NCBI GenBank assembly: GCA_937879965.1
Contig: CALFMP010000051.1
Span: forward strand, 1 to 64,000
Direction of reading: 5' to 3'
DNA length: 64,000 nt
From: QKMZ01 sp012965515
Lineage (GTDB): Bacteria > Cyanobacteriota > Vampirovibrionia > Obscuribacterales > Obscuribacteraceae
Shown here piece by piece: positions 8,251 through 16,870 of this stretch (the stretch's first letter is position 1; each line of letters starts with the position of its first letter). Position numbers and translations under genes: made by a program. Under the pieces are notes generated by a model. That model was not told the origin of the DNA and did not search any database. It saw only the letters and a program-made list of their open reading frames with translations.

Positions 8251-9548
8251 CTCGTCGCGTCTGCCGAGGCTGTAGATTCAGGTTCCGCTATCGGCTCTAC
8301 TTTCTTGGGTGGTCTAAGCACATCCCTTAGTTTCCACGACCAGTCTTGGTCACGCTTGGCCAATTTGTCCGAAAGACTGTACATAGCCAGAGCAATCTCT
8401 TGATCGTTGGCTTTGAACGCATGCGCTTTTTGATAACACTGCAATGCTTGCTGATAATCTTTCGCGTAGATCTCGAGGTCTTTGCCGAGCCTGAACCAGC
8501 CACGACCAAAAGCCGGTTCTTCCTGCAATCCGCGCTTATATTGCTCAATGGCCAGACGGCGCATGTTGACGCCATCTAGAACATCACCAAGAGCAAAGAA
8601 GTACGCACCGGGAGGATGCTTGCCGATCTTGATTGTGGCGGTTTTGACTGCCATCTCGATGTCGTCCGGTTTTGTATGCCTGAAAACTTCGAGCAGGCGT
8701 GCTTTTTCTTTAGGGTTATTAGAATCCAAAGTCGCTGTCGCACCAAGGGCAATGATCGAAGGTTCAAGAGCAATCTTCCATTTGCCTGCCCAAACAGCAC
8801 AGGCAGCCAGGTTTTCGGCTAGACCTTGTTTGAAAGGTTGTTGCTCGTAAGCTTTGCTCAAAGGAGCAATCGATTGTTCGAACTTGCCTGTACTGGCAAG
8901 CGCAAGACCATAGATGCGATTGGCCATCGCATAATTTGGATCCTTTGCAAGATCCGCCTGCGCAAGGACTTTTGCTTGTGGAAAATCACCTTCTAAAAGT
9001 TTGATCTCGGCCATGGCCGAAGGCAGCCCAAGAATAGGCTTCTTCTGACTCATCGCTAGGATGTAAGCTGTTTTCGCCTCTTCCCAGCGGCCTTTCGACT
9101 GAAGAAAATTGCCGCTCCAGAAAAGCACTTCAGGATCATTGGGAAATTTCTTCTTCGCTTCACCTATAAGTCCCATGGCCGACGGGACCTGACCCATCTT
9201 GATCTGTGCTTTCACCAATTCGACAAACGTCTTCGGTTCGCTCGGTCCGAATTTGGTTGCTAATTTGAACTCTTCCAGCGCTTGTTCCGGCAGTCCAAGC
9301 TTGTCGTAGCAATTGCCGAGATAGAGGTGCGCTCTGTAATTCGTCGGCTCTCTTTGAATGATTGCATCGAGCTGCGCATAAACATCATCGCCTAATTCGT
9401 CCTTTTCGATGCGCTTTTCGATGTTATCGAGCTGAACTTTCGAGCTTGGAGAAGCGGCAGCAGAAGCGCTCAGAGTCGGCTGAATACTGATTAGAAGGGC
9501 AGTTAAGGGAACAGCCAGCGAGCATGTAATCGAACGTCTTTTTGTCAC
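8247..9548 (-). CDS. Exported TPR-repeat protein
   Basis: 433 residues: signal peptide (cationic start, then AVPLTALLISIQPTLSASAAA) followed by tetratricopeptide repeats from ~residue 55 to ~405, e.g. NYRAHLYLGNCYDKLGLPEQALEEFKLA and GRGWFRLGKDLEIYAKDYQQALQCY. Likely a periplasmic scaffold. It lies 4 bp after the upstream exported protein and overlaps the next gene by 4 bp. The partner is not identifiable from sequence. Confidence 0.85.
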   Translation of the reverse strand: MTKRRSITCSLAVPLTALLISIQPTLSASAAASPSSKVQLDNIEKRIEKDELGDDVYAQLDAIIQREPTNYRAHLYLGNCYDKLGLPEQALEEFKLATKFGPSEPKTFVELVKAQIKMGQVPSAMGLIGEAKKKFPNDPEVLFWSGNFLQSKGRWEEAKTAYILAMSQKKPILGLPSAMAEIKLLEGDFPQAKVLAQADLAKDPNYAMANRIYGLALASTGKFEQSIAPLSKAYEQQPFKQGLAENLAACAVWAGKWKIALEPSIIALGATATLDSNNPKEKARLLEVFRHTKPDDIEMAVKTATIKIGKHPPGAYFFALGDVLDGVNMRRLAIEQYKRGLQEEPAFGRGWFRLGKDLEIYAKDYQQALQCYQKAHAFKANDQEIALAMYSLSDKLAKRDQDWSWKLRDVLRPPKKVEPIAEPESTASADATR

Positions 9549-9552
9549 TCAA

Positions 9553-10083
9553 TCAGATCCCGAATTTGTAGGAGAGCACAACCAGTGTTCGGAAGCCAGG
9601 TTGTTTCGATGGCGAAATGCGCACCGTAAATGTGTTGTTGTCCTTGGCTGCCGAGACGTACTTGTCAGTTGGATTGGCGGAAATCAGGTTCCAACGATAC
9701 GTCTTCAATGCTGATTTATACCACTCAAGCACTTCATTTTCGTCTTCTCTAACACCGATAGTCATACCAATTCGCATGCCGGAACGGTCTCTTGGATACT
9801 TGAGTCCGGAGAGAAAAACCGCATGTCCGGTGTAGTTTGGAACATTTGGAAGCTCGACAATGCCTGTCAGTTTGTCAGGTTTGAACTCGTCAGGAGCATG
9901 CTGAGTGGAAGTTGTCGGTCGGTTCAAGTTGGGCAATCTATAACTGCTCATTTTGCCCTGGTTTTGCTGTGCTTGCTGCGCTTGAGCCGTTTGCATGAGC
10001 TCATGAGCGGAATTACTTGCGGCAGCGACAATCAGGCAGATAATTGCGCCTCCAACTAAACTCGATTTTTCAAACTTGAACAT
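9553..10083 (-). CDS. Exported protein of unknown function
   Basis: About 176 residues from the preferred ATG at 10083 (MFKFEKSS then hydrophobic GGAIICLIVAAASNSA), giving a signal peptide or anchor. A TTG at 10158 would add 25 residues before the hydrophobic segment and is less likely. A Gln/Ala-rich linker is followed by a globular region (LTGIVELPNVPNYTGHAVFLSG ... VLEWYKSALKTYRWNLI ... FTVRISPSKQPGFRTLVVLSYKFGI) that resembles domains found in exported proteins acting on or tracking surface state; no family is assigned. First gene of the coupled operon. Confidence 0.7.
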   Translation of the reverse strand: MFKFEKSSLVGGAIICLIVAAASNSAHELMQTAQAQQAQQNQGKMSSYRLPNLNRPTTSTQHAPDEFKPDKLTGIVELPNVPNYTGHAVFLSGLKYPRDRSGMRIGMTIGVREDENEVLEWYKSALKTYRWNLISANPTDKYVSAAKDNNTFTVRISPSKQPGFRTLVVLSYKFGI

Positions 10084-10191
10084 CTTGCAGAAGCCTCGCC
10101 ATTGCGCCTTTTGCTTTTGTGCGCCGGCTGGCGGCAAGAACCCAGCTTCGGCGCACAAAATATAGGTTACCTCTTTTTGGGTCTTTCCTGC

Positions 10192-12303
10192 TTAGCAGGG
10201 GCAATCCCACGGATCAGTATTGGCATTTACGCAATTTCTGAAGCGCAGTACGCCTTGCAAGCAGTTGAAACCGGACGAACGCTGCCAGAGCATGTCTGAT
10301 CTGGTCTGGTCGGGGCCGGAACCAAAACAATCCCACGGGCTCGGATAGCCTTGCTCGCCTTCGATGTTGACGAAGTTGCGATTGCCTGTGATGTTGCCGG
10401 TGCTGGCCGTCGTGCCGGTGCCGTCTGGAATGACTGCATCACCACTGATCCAGGCAGGCAAGGAGCCTTTCGCCGTGAATCGCAGCTGGCGGCTGTCATC
10501 CATCCAGATATAACGGACTTGTCCCATCGGCATCGATGCACTCTCGAGGAATGTGCTGATATCGCCATCAGATATTTCCGGCTTGATTTGCCGAAGCTTC
10601 AAGTAGAACTGATTGGAGACGATATTCGCCAAGGGCGAAGAAGGACCATACGATTGGAAGCTTCTGATCAGCTTTCCTACCGTCGGTGCTTGTCCGAAGG
10701 CAATCGGCTCACTGGCACTGATTCCGCCGAGCGGAAATACTTTCATACCGGTGCAGACATTTTCCATGCCTGTGACAATTGCCGGACCTCCGCCTGGACG
10801 CGGGTTGATGACTTGAGCTTTGTATTTCTCGATCGCCATAAGTCCGTTCAAACTGCCGCCACTGGAGCCATTGGGCAGCGTGAATCCATATGTCGTCGCC
10901 ATTTGCTGCAAATTATTGAAGCAATTGGGATCGGCTTGGGGCGCCGTTGGCGTGGAGTTGTAATTGTCGCAACTGGAGATCGGAACGCTTTGCGCAGGAA
11001 TGCTGTCGGCAGCTTGCTGCTTGGGCGCCGGACCATCGAGTTTGTCGACCAATTGAGAAGGAATCGGTTCGTTTGGATGATCTTGTTTGAACTTTTGAAT
11101 GTCCATGATGTCATTCAAATTGGTGTCCATCGCCTTACCTTGAGGCGTAATGAATACCGGCTGGTTCATCAAGAGATCGCTGAAGATGTCGTTGGGCCCG
11201 CCGCCGTATGCTTGATCTGTCATACCGGACGCTGGTCCAACGAACCCGACAGAGCCCGAAGGTATCGGACCGTCTCCGTTGGCTACGACAATGTAGCCGC
11301 AAGGAATCGAAGCTGAATATTGGCCGGTCAGATCGACACTGCCCACGATGGCACACGATCTGGCTGCCGTGCGACCTTTCGTTTTCAACTCACCCGAGCT
11401 GCCGGCCGAATGGAAGGCGTTGGGCGGTACGCGAGTGTCCACCTGGTTGCCGCCACGCAGAGGCGACACGGAGTTGTCTTTGAAGTCGGGGACGTTGACC
11501 AAGTGCGGCTTTTCCAGAGGACGCAATGGAACACCCATGAGCGGGTGGGTTCCAGCGTTCGTGATCCCTGGAATATCAATCAGCGTATAGCCTTTGACGT
11601 AGGTGTTTGATTGCTTGTTGACAGTGTTGTCGCCCAGGAATCCAGGAGAGATAAACTGCGTGTATTCAGTCGGCAAAACCATTTGGCCGATGGTCAAGTT
11701 GGTGCCGAAATTCCTCGCCATGTAAGAAATGTCTTTTTGTCCGCTCTCCGGGGAGGCGTTGTTGCCGCCCGGGTTGAGCATCTTCATAGGGCTGATCGAA
11801 GCAATTTGACTGAAGCTGATGTCTTGCTGAACGTCATTTTTCAGTTTTTCGGCAAGCGTCACTCCGATACCATCGTTGGGATCAGAAAGACAGTTGATCA
11901 GCGTTTTTGCATTGGCGATACCGGTTGCTGAAGGGTCGCCGAAACCATAGTTATCGGAGATGGCATTGATCGAAACGAGCATCGCTTGTCCGACTGCGCG
12001 GTTGTAGGTGAGCAGGTCGAGCTCTCCGTGAACAGGGTCTTTCGCCTGCATGAAATTGTTTTTGGCAATCGTATGAATGGGTTCGTTGAGGTCGGGACTG
12101 CCACTGCCGAAAATACGCAGGAATGGTCGCCTCATACTTTGTTTGGCGACGTTCAAGTTCCCCGCGTCAACAGCGTGTTGCAGCTCTCTGCCGCCACCAA
12201 GCATTTTGACAAGGAAGAAGAAGCCCAGCCCAATCACAATGATAAACAGCAATAACGCTGCAACCAATGCGAGAGTCGCTCCCCTACTGCGTTTTCTGGT
12301 CAT
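10192..12303 (-). CDS. TadG-like pilus/secretion-associated protein
   Basis: 703 residues. The N-terminus has the TadE/TadG pattern: basic MTRKRSRGATL, one membrane helix (ALVAALLLFIIVIGLGFFFLV), then RELQHAVDAGNLNVAKQSM, as in Flp-pilus accessory proteins. The rest is a large Gly/Pro/Asn-rich extracytoplasmic region with scattered Cys and no recognised domain. The last residues are Cys-rich (DCFGSG, FNCLQG, WDCPC). It diverges from two TadE-like genes across 559 bp. No other Tad genes (ATPase, secretin) are in the window. Confidence 0.7.
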   Translation of the reverse strand: MTRKRSRGATLALVAALLLFIIVIGLGFFFLVKMLGGGRELQHAVDAGNLNVAKQSMRRPFLRIFGSGSPDLNEPIHTIAKNNFMQAKDPVHGELDLLTYNRAVGQAMLVSINAISDNYGFGDPSATGIANAKTLINCLSDPNDGIGVTLAEKLKNDVQQDISFSQIASISPMKMLNPGGNNASPESGQKDISYMARNFGTNLTIGQMVLPTEYTQFISPGFLGDNTVNKQSNTYVKGYTLIDIPGITNAGTHPLMGVPLRPLEKPHLVNVPDFKDNSVSPLRGGNQVDTRVPPNAFHSAGSSGELKTKGRTAARSCAIVGSVDLTGQYSASIPCGYIVVANGDGPIPSGSVGFVGPASGMTDQAYGGGPNDIFSDLLMNQPVFITPQGKAMDTNLNDIMDIQKFKQDHPNEPIPSQLVDKLDGPAPKQQAADSIPAQSVPISSCDNYNSTPTAPQADPNCFNNLQQMATTYGFTLPNGSSGGSLNGLMAIEKYKAQVINPRPGGGPAIVTGMENVCTGMKVFPLGGISASEPIAFGQAPTVGKLIRSFQSYGPSSPLANIVSNQFYLKLRQIKPEISDGDISTFLESASMPMGQVRYIWMDDSRQLRFTAKGSLPAWISGDAVIPDGTGTTASTGNITGNRNFVNIEGEQGYPSPWDCFGSGPDQTRSDMLWQRSSGFNCLQGVLRFRNCVNANTDPWDCPC

Positions 12304-12862
12304 TTGTACTAATCCCCGATCTGATTTTTATAGATTGCCAGCAGGCATTTGCCGTCGAGATTTGTCTTAAATTCGTTACTAACGATTCAAGCCGTAATCG
12401 GCTCGGGCAGTGAAATTCGATGGATATCAAAAGATATCAAACCACGTGAATAGAGCAACGCTTGTTTCAAACCGCAATCAATTGCGGAAAGTAAACTAGA
12501 AACATCCCTAAGATTAAGGATGTCTCATTATGCGCTTTTAATATATGGAAGTCAAGCCTGGTGCCCGATGCAGTGGGGAAAACACGATGCTTGCTTGTTT
12601 CGTCTGAGCCTGTTTGGGCTCTGGAGTTGGTTATATGTGGTGGATATGGAATCGTTTTTGCTGCAGATCCTCTTGATTGCTGAACTCGCAGCAAACATTA
12701 GGCGGACGTGAGGCACTTGTATTAGTATTGGCTTATCAAAACAATTATATTTTGCTAATGCGTCACCGCAAACCCGCCGGTATGGGTACATACCACAAAG
12801 AGGCGTTATTTTAATAACGAAATCTGCCCCTAACGCCCCATTTGACCGAACGGAGTAGCGCG
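12304..12862. other. Divergent intergenic region between tadG-like and tadE-like genes
   Basis: 559 bp with no convincing gene. It contains direct repeats of GATATCAAA near 12424-12441, a perfect inverted repeat CCGCAAT-CA-ATTGCGG (12472-12487), and an ACATCC/GGATGT inverted repeat near 12503-12524. These are plausible regulator sites for the divergent promoters. Short open frames here lack RBS or coding character. Confidence 0.5.
12472..12487. promoter_or_regulatory. Perfect inverted repeat, candidate operator
   Basis: CCGCAATCAATTGCGG, 7-2-7, in the divergent Tad promoter region; the two GATATCAAA direct repeats lie about 40 bp to its left. Confidence 0.35.
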
Positions 12863-13324
12863 ATGAAATACCGTGCAAAAGGACGGAAGTCCAGCGGACA
12901 TGAGTTTGCAGAATTCGCCCCGGCGCTATTCATTCTGCTTGTCTGCATTGTTCCGCCCATGCTCGACCTCCTCTACCTGGGGATAGCCTACGCATCCGGT
13001 TGGTACCTCAACCATTTGGAAACTCGCGAAGCCGCTTGTGCGCCGCCTAGCAGAGTCAGTGACGCATTAGCCAGAGCGCGAATTGCCTGGGAAGCCAGCA
13101 CCTTGGCGAAATTCACCAAAGGTCGCGAAGTATCGGCAGTTCCTAATCCGAAAGATGTGAATCCCACCGATAATTTCTCTCCGGACACCATTCAGATCAC
13201 TACGCAAGTACAAGTTGCACCGTTTCTACAAATTCCTTTCATGGGCAGTATTCCGGGAATCGGAGCGCCTATCATATTTAGCTTCACGTCGGAAAGGACG
13301 CAAGAAGAGCGCGGTATTAACTAG
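12863..13324 (+). CDS. TadE-like pilus assembly protein
   Basis: About 153 residues. A basic N-terminus (MKYRAKGRKSSGHE) precedes EFAPALFILLVCIVPPMLDLLYLGIAY, the conserved Glu-plus-helix pattern of TadE-like minor pseudopilins, then a small extracytoplasmic domain. The start at ATG 12863 has GGAG seven bases upstream; the longer frame from TTG 12842 lacks this. First of two TadE-like genes on the plus strand, 42 bp before the next. Confidence 0.75.
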   Translation: MKYRAKGRKSSGHEFAEFAPALFILLVCIVPPMLDLLYLGIAYASGWYLNHLETREAACAPPSRVSDALARARIAWEASTLAKFTKGREVSAVPNPKDVNPTDNFSPDTIQITTQVQVAPFLQIPFMGSIPGIGAPIIFSFTSERTQEERGIN

Positions 13325-13366
13325 CATTCAGTGACTACAAAGGCACCCTTGGAGGGGGACGCAGTT

Positions 13367-13768
13367 ATGAAAACAACAGCCAGACGGAAAAGAGGAACAA
13401 GTATTGTCGAGACAGCGGCAGGACTTTTCATCATCATCCCCATAGTTCTATTCTTGTTCGACGTGGCTGCTTGTGTTCTTGCACAAACTGCAAATGATTC
13501 GATGTGCAAGAGCGCCGCCAGAGCCGCCGCCGAAACTGATGACCAAGGCAAAGCGCAGGCTGCTGCCCAATCGGCCATCGACAATTTTCCTGCCGCGGGC
13601 TACATCAAGTCCAAACGCTTGGCCCGACCGGTTGCTTACAATCCAGCCAACTCGGTCACTGTTGTAACCGAGATTGTCTGCCAATTCCCTGTTCCGATCC
13701 CCTTCGGTGGTCCGGACAGAATGAATTTCGTGACTGACATGACCGAACCGGTTGTCGGTAGGCTCTAA
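13367..13768 (+). CDS. TadE-like pilus assembly protein
   Basis: 133 residues: MKTTARRKRGTSIVETAAGLFIIIPIVLFLFDVAACVLAQ, again the basic-Glu-hydrophobic TadE layout, then a short extracytoplasmic region with two more Cys. ATG 13367 has a strong SD (GGAGGGGG); the frame open from 13331 is not needed. Probably acts with the preceding gene and the divergent TadG-like protein in an Flp-type pilus or related envelope structure. Confidence 0.75.
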   Translation: MKTTARRKRGTSIVETAAGLFIIIPIVLFLFDVAACVLAQTANDSMCKSAARAAAETDDQGKAQAAAQSAIDNFPAAGYIKSKRLARPVAYNPANSVTVVTEIVCQFPVPIPFGGPDRMNFVTDMTEPVVGRL

Positions 13769-13814
13769 GTACAGTTTTCAAAACGCTTTCAATCGAGCAC
13801 AGCGGCTTTGTATG

Positions 13815-14306
13815 TTACTGGCCCTCTGCTGCCGCAGTCGTGGTCGTTCGTTTTGGTATTCCATATAAAGGAATGAGAACGGTCGGTACCTTGTTTATGG
13901 AGGTATCGACGATCTGCTCTATTCTTACGTCCTTGTCTTGAGCGAGAATCGTCTGCATAAGCTTGTCTTTGGATATTTTGCTGGAGTCATAGACGACCAC
14001 TCCGCCATACGGCTTTCTGAGCATCACTGCGACTTTTACCGCTCCAGGCAGAATTTTCACCTGGCGCTGGATCTTCATAAGGCACACAGCACAGCTCTTG
14101 CCTACGACCCTGAAATCCAGGCGATGTAAGGAGTTGGCATTATAGGAAGCGGGCTTTGCCGCGTCGCTCGTCTGTATCATTGACGGTTTGCCGGCTTTGG
14201 TAGCTTGTGCTGCGGCGGTTTCCGCATGGGTGGGTGCGCTTGCAATGAGACTGACCAGAGTGACAAAAATTGCACTTGCCGCAATGCTCGATCTGCCTGA
14301 TGACAC
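13815..14306 (-). CDS. Exported heavy-metal-associated (HMA) domain protein
   Basis: 163 residues with a signal peptide (AASAIFVTLVSLIASAPTHA). Residues ~62-130 form a ferredoxin-like HMA fold: LDFRVVGKSCAVCLMKIQRQVKILPGAVKVAV, with the CxxC metal site in SCAVC, and ISKDKLMQTI in the second helix. HMA proteins bind Cu(I) or other soft metals; an extracytoplasmic one may be a metal chaperone or sensor. GTG start with a strong GAGGAGG SD. Monocistronic, divergent from the allantoinase gene. Confidence 0.8.
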   Translation of the reverse strand: MSSGRSSIAASAIFVTLVSLIASAPTHAETAAAQATKAGKPSMIQTSDAAKPASYNANSLHRLDFRVVGKSCAVCLMKIQRQVKILPGAVKVAVMLRKPYGGVVVYDSSKISKDKLMQTILAQDKDVRIEQIVDTSINKVPTVLIPLYGIPKRTTTTAAAEGQ

Positions 14307-14554
14307 GTGAAGACCTCCTCGAAGAACCGCACTAACGTCCTACCCGTGATTTTCCAGTTTATCTCATCGGTTCAACCTATGTAGTTACTGTCGCTCGCCA
14401 TACTTCGCTTTTACCTGGTGAACAGCACTGCATGTAGTGGCGAAACCAGGCGCTGAATCAGCGATTCGCCTCCTTTATTTTCGTTAAGAAAGCAGAACTG
14501 GAAGCCTCTAGCGTATATCCTCTGTGCATATCGGCTCGCAAAGAGGTGTTGCCC

Positions 14555-15979
14555 ATGGGCAGTAGCGCTCCAGCATGTGATTTGGCCTTTGTCGGTCGCA
14601 AGGTATTGACAGAAGACGGTTTCAAGGAAGCAGCCATTCTCGTCAAAGACGGAGTGATACAAGCAGTCGTCGATGTCTCCGCTGTGCCCGCCGGAGTTCC
14701 AGTCGAAGACGCCGGCGACTTGGTTGTCATCCCAGGGTTGGTCGATTGCCACGTGCATGTCAATGAACCTGGTCGAACCGAGTGGGAAGGTTTCGTCACT
14801 GCAACCAAAGCTGCTGCTGCAGGCGGTGTTACGACTATTGTCGACATGCCGCTCAACTGTATTCCGGTCACGACCACGCTCGACGCTCTAAAAGAAAAGT
14901 TGGCGGCAATAGAAGGACTGCTGAATGTCGACTGTGCTTTCTGGGGCGGTGTCGTTCCCGGCAATCACTCGGAGCTGGAGAAAATGGTGGCTCATGGAGT
15001 GGTCGGATTCAAATGTTTCTTGATTCACTCAGGCATCGATGACTTTCCCAACGCCACTGAATTTGATTTGCGCAAAGCGATGCCAGTTTTGGCGCGCCTG
15101 GGAGTTCCACTGCTTGTCCATGCCGAAATTGACTGCGCGAAAGACGACGATCCCAGTCACGATCATCCGTCCGAGTGGTTGGAGTCAGAGCCCAGATCCT
15201 ATGCGGCTTTCCTGGAATCAAGACCGCGCCGTTGGGAGAACGAAGCCGTCAAGCTCGTTTCTCTCCTGTGTGAAGAGTTCAAGTGCCGCACTCATATTGT
15301 GCACTTGTCTTCGTCGGACGCCTTGTCCATTGTGAAAGAAGCAAAGGCAAAGAAATTGCCTTTCACTGCCGAAACATGCCCTCACTATCTGACCTTCGCG
15401 TCTGAAGAAATCCCTGATGGCGACACGCGCTTCAAATGCGCACCGCCGATTAGAGAAAGAGAGAATTCAGAAAAACTCTGGCAGGCTCTCAAAGACGGCA
15501 CCATAGATTTTGTCGTTTCCGATCACTCACCGTGCACGCCGGAACTGAAGCTCATGAAAGAAGGAGACTTTAATAAGGCGTGGGGTGGCATCGCTTCGCT
15601 GCAATTCGGGCTGCCTGCCGTTTGGACTTTTGCAAAACAAAAGGGTCACCAGCTGGAAGAAGTTGTTGCCTGGATGTCGGAGAAAACTGCGAAATTTGCC
15701 GGGCTATATGGCACTAAAGGCAAGATTGCACCAGGCTTTGATGCAGACATCGTTATGCTCGATCCGGAAGACACTTTCGTAGTTGAAAAGAAAAACGTTC
15801 ACCACAAACATAAAGAAACGCCGCATGAAGGGCGCAAATTCAATGGCGTTGTGAAGCGCACTTTTGTTCGCGGAACCAAAGTCTACGACCAGGGCAATTT
15901 CACCAAAGAAGGTCATGGTAAGAAGATCTTGAGCGGCCGTCTCGATAGGCAGGAAGCTGTTGCCGGCAATTCAAGGTGA
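14555..15979 (+). CDS. allB: Allantoinase / dihydroorotase-like cyclic amidohydrolase
   Basis: 474 residues, amidohydrolase superfamily, closest in pattern to allantoinase (allantoin to allantoate). Metal ligands are visible: HVHVNEPG (H66, H68), carbamylated-lysine segment GFKCF (K153), H189 in LLVHAE, H247/H250 in HIVHLS and D323 in VSDHSP. Genomic company with OHCU decarboxylase and HIU hydrolase supports allantoinase over hydantoinase. The ATG at 14555 follows AAGAGG with 8-bp spacing. Its stop overlaps the next start (GTGA), so translation is coupled. Confidence 0.92.
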   Translation: MGSSAPACDLAFVGRKVLTEDGFKEAAILVKDGVIQAVVDVSAVPAGVPVEDAGDLVVIPGLVDCHVHVNEPGRTEWEGFVTATKAAAAGGVTTIVDMPLNCIPVTTTLDALKEKLAAIEGLLNVDCAFWGGVVPGNHSELEKMVAHGVVGFKCFLIHSGIDDFPNATEFDLRKAMPVLARLGVPLLVHAEIDCAKDDDPSHDHPSEWLESEPRSYAAFLESRPRRWENEAVKLVSLLCEEFKCRTHIVHLSSSDALSIVKEAKAKKLPFTAETCPHYLTFASEEIPDGDTRFKCAPPIRERENSEKLWQALKDGTIDFVVSDHSPCTPELKLMKEGDFNKAWGGIASLQFGLPAVWTFAKQKGHQLEEVVAWMSEKTAKFAGLYGTKGKIAPGFDADIVMLDPEDTFVVEKKNVHHKHKETPHEGRKFNGVVKRTFVRGTKVYDQGNFTKEGHGKKILSGRLDRQEAVAGNSR

Positions 15980-16509
15980 TAGACATGACGGTGGACGCCA
16001 ATTTCAAATTGAAAACCTTGAATACAAAATCGGCAAAAGACGCAGCCGAGGATTTGGAAAGGTGCTGCGGCTCTCATGCCTGGGTAGAAAAGATGCTAAC
16101 CCGGCGACCATTCCAGTCGGTCGATGAATTATTTTCCGCAGCCGATGACATTTGGTTTAAACTTGCAGCCGAAGATTGGCTGGAAGCTTTCGCACATCAC
16201 CCGAGAATCGGCGGAGATGTAGAAGCGCTGAGAGCTAAATTTGCATCCACTGCCAGTTGGGCGGAAAACGAGCAAAGAGGTGTTTCTCAGGCGACCGAAG
16301 ATGTTTTGCATCAGCTCGCTAAGCTGAATGACGACTACTTCGAGAAATATGGATACATCTTTATTGTTTGCGCCACTGGAAAGTCTGCTGAAGAAATGCT
16401 CGAAATCTTGAAAGGCCGATTGCCCAATGACAAAGAGAAAGAGCTGAAAGTGGCGGCAGGCGAACAGGCGAAGATCACAAAAATTAGATTGGAAAAACTG
16501 ATTACATGA
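15976..16509 (+). CDS. uraD: 2-oxo-4-hydroxy-4-carboxy-5-ureidoimidazoline (OHCU) decarboxylase
   Basis: 177 residues, all-helical OHCU decarboxylase family, which converts OHCU to (S)-allantoin after urate oxidation. Motifs: CCGSHAWVEKM (N-terminal catalytic region), FAHHPRIGG with the conserved His-Pro-Arg-Ile-Gly, and FIVCATGKSAEEML near the C-terminus. Start GTG 15976 overlaps the allantoinase stop; ATG 15985 is an alternative. Overlaps the HIU hydrolase start by ATGA. Confidence 0.92.
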   Translation: MIDMTVDANFKLKTLNTKSAKDAAEDLERCCGSHAWVEKMLTRRPFQSVDELFSAADDIWFKLAAEDWLEAFAHHPRIGGDVEALRAKFASTASWAENEQRGVSQATEDVLHQLAKLNDDYFEKYGYIFIVCATGKSAEEMLEILKGRLPNDKEKELKVAAGEQAKITKIRLEKLIT

Positions 16510-16847
16510 GCAAAATTACCTCACACGTCCTTGATGCATCGCGCGGTAAACCGGCAGAGGGAGTGCCCATCTCTCTTGAGCGAAACAATGATGGCAAGTG
16601 GGTTGAGCTTTCGAAGGCTTCGACAAATTCCGACGGACGAGCGCCCGACCTCTGGTCCGATGGAATGAAATTAGAGGCAGGCATCTACAGACTAACTTTC
16701 GATACTCAAAAATATTTCCAGTCCATCGGTGTGAAGGGCTTCTACCCGCACGTTCCAATTGTTTTCGAAATACACGATGCAGCACAGCACTATCATGTGC
16801 CGCTCTTGATCAGTCCATTCAGTTATTCGACATACAGAGGCAGTTAG
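16506..16847 (+). CDS. uraH: 5-hydroxyisourate hydrolase (transthyretin-like)
   Basis: 113 residues, the normal size. It hydrolyses 5-hydroxyisourate to OHCU, the step before UraD. The signature elements are at both ends: SHVLDASRGKPA near the N-terminus (catalytic His) and the C-terminal YRGS, with YPHVPIVFEI in between. No signal peptide, so cytoplasmic. The ATG overlaps the uraD stop. With UraD it forms the pathway from the uricase product to allantoin; uricase itself is not in the window. Confidence 0.95.
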   Translation: MSKITSHVLDASRGKPAEGVPISLERNNDGKWVELSKASTNSDGRAPDLWSDGMKLEAGIYRLTFDTQKYFQSIGVKGFYPHVPIVFEIHDAAQHYHVPLLISPFSYSTYRGS

Positions 16848-16870
16848 GCAAGGCAAAAGGAGATAAGGAC

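Noticed and set aside
10351..11316. 321-codon open frame on plus strand
   Set aside because: It lies antisense within the TadG-like gene and has no protein-like features; a shadow frame.
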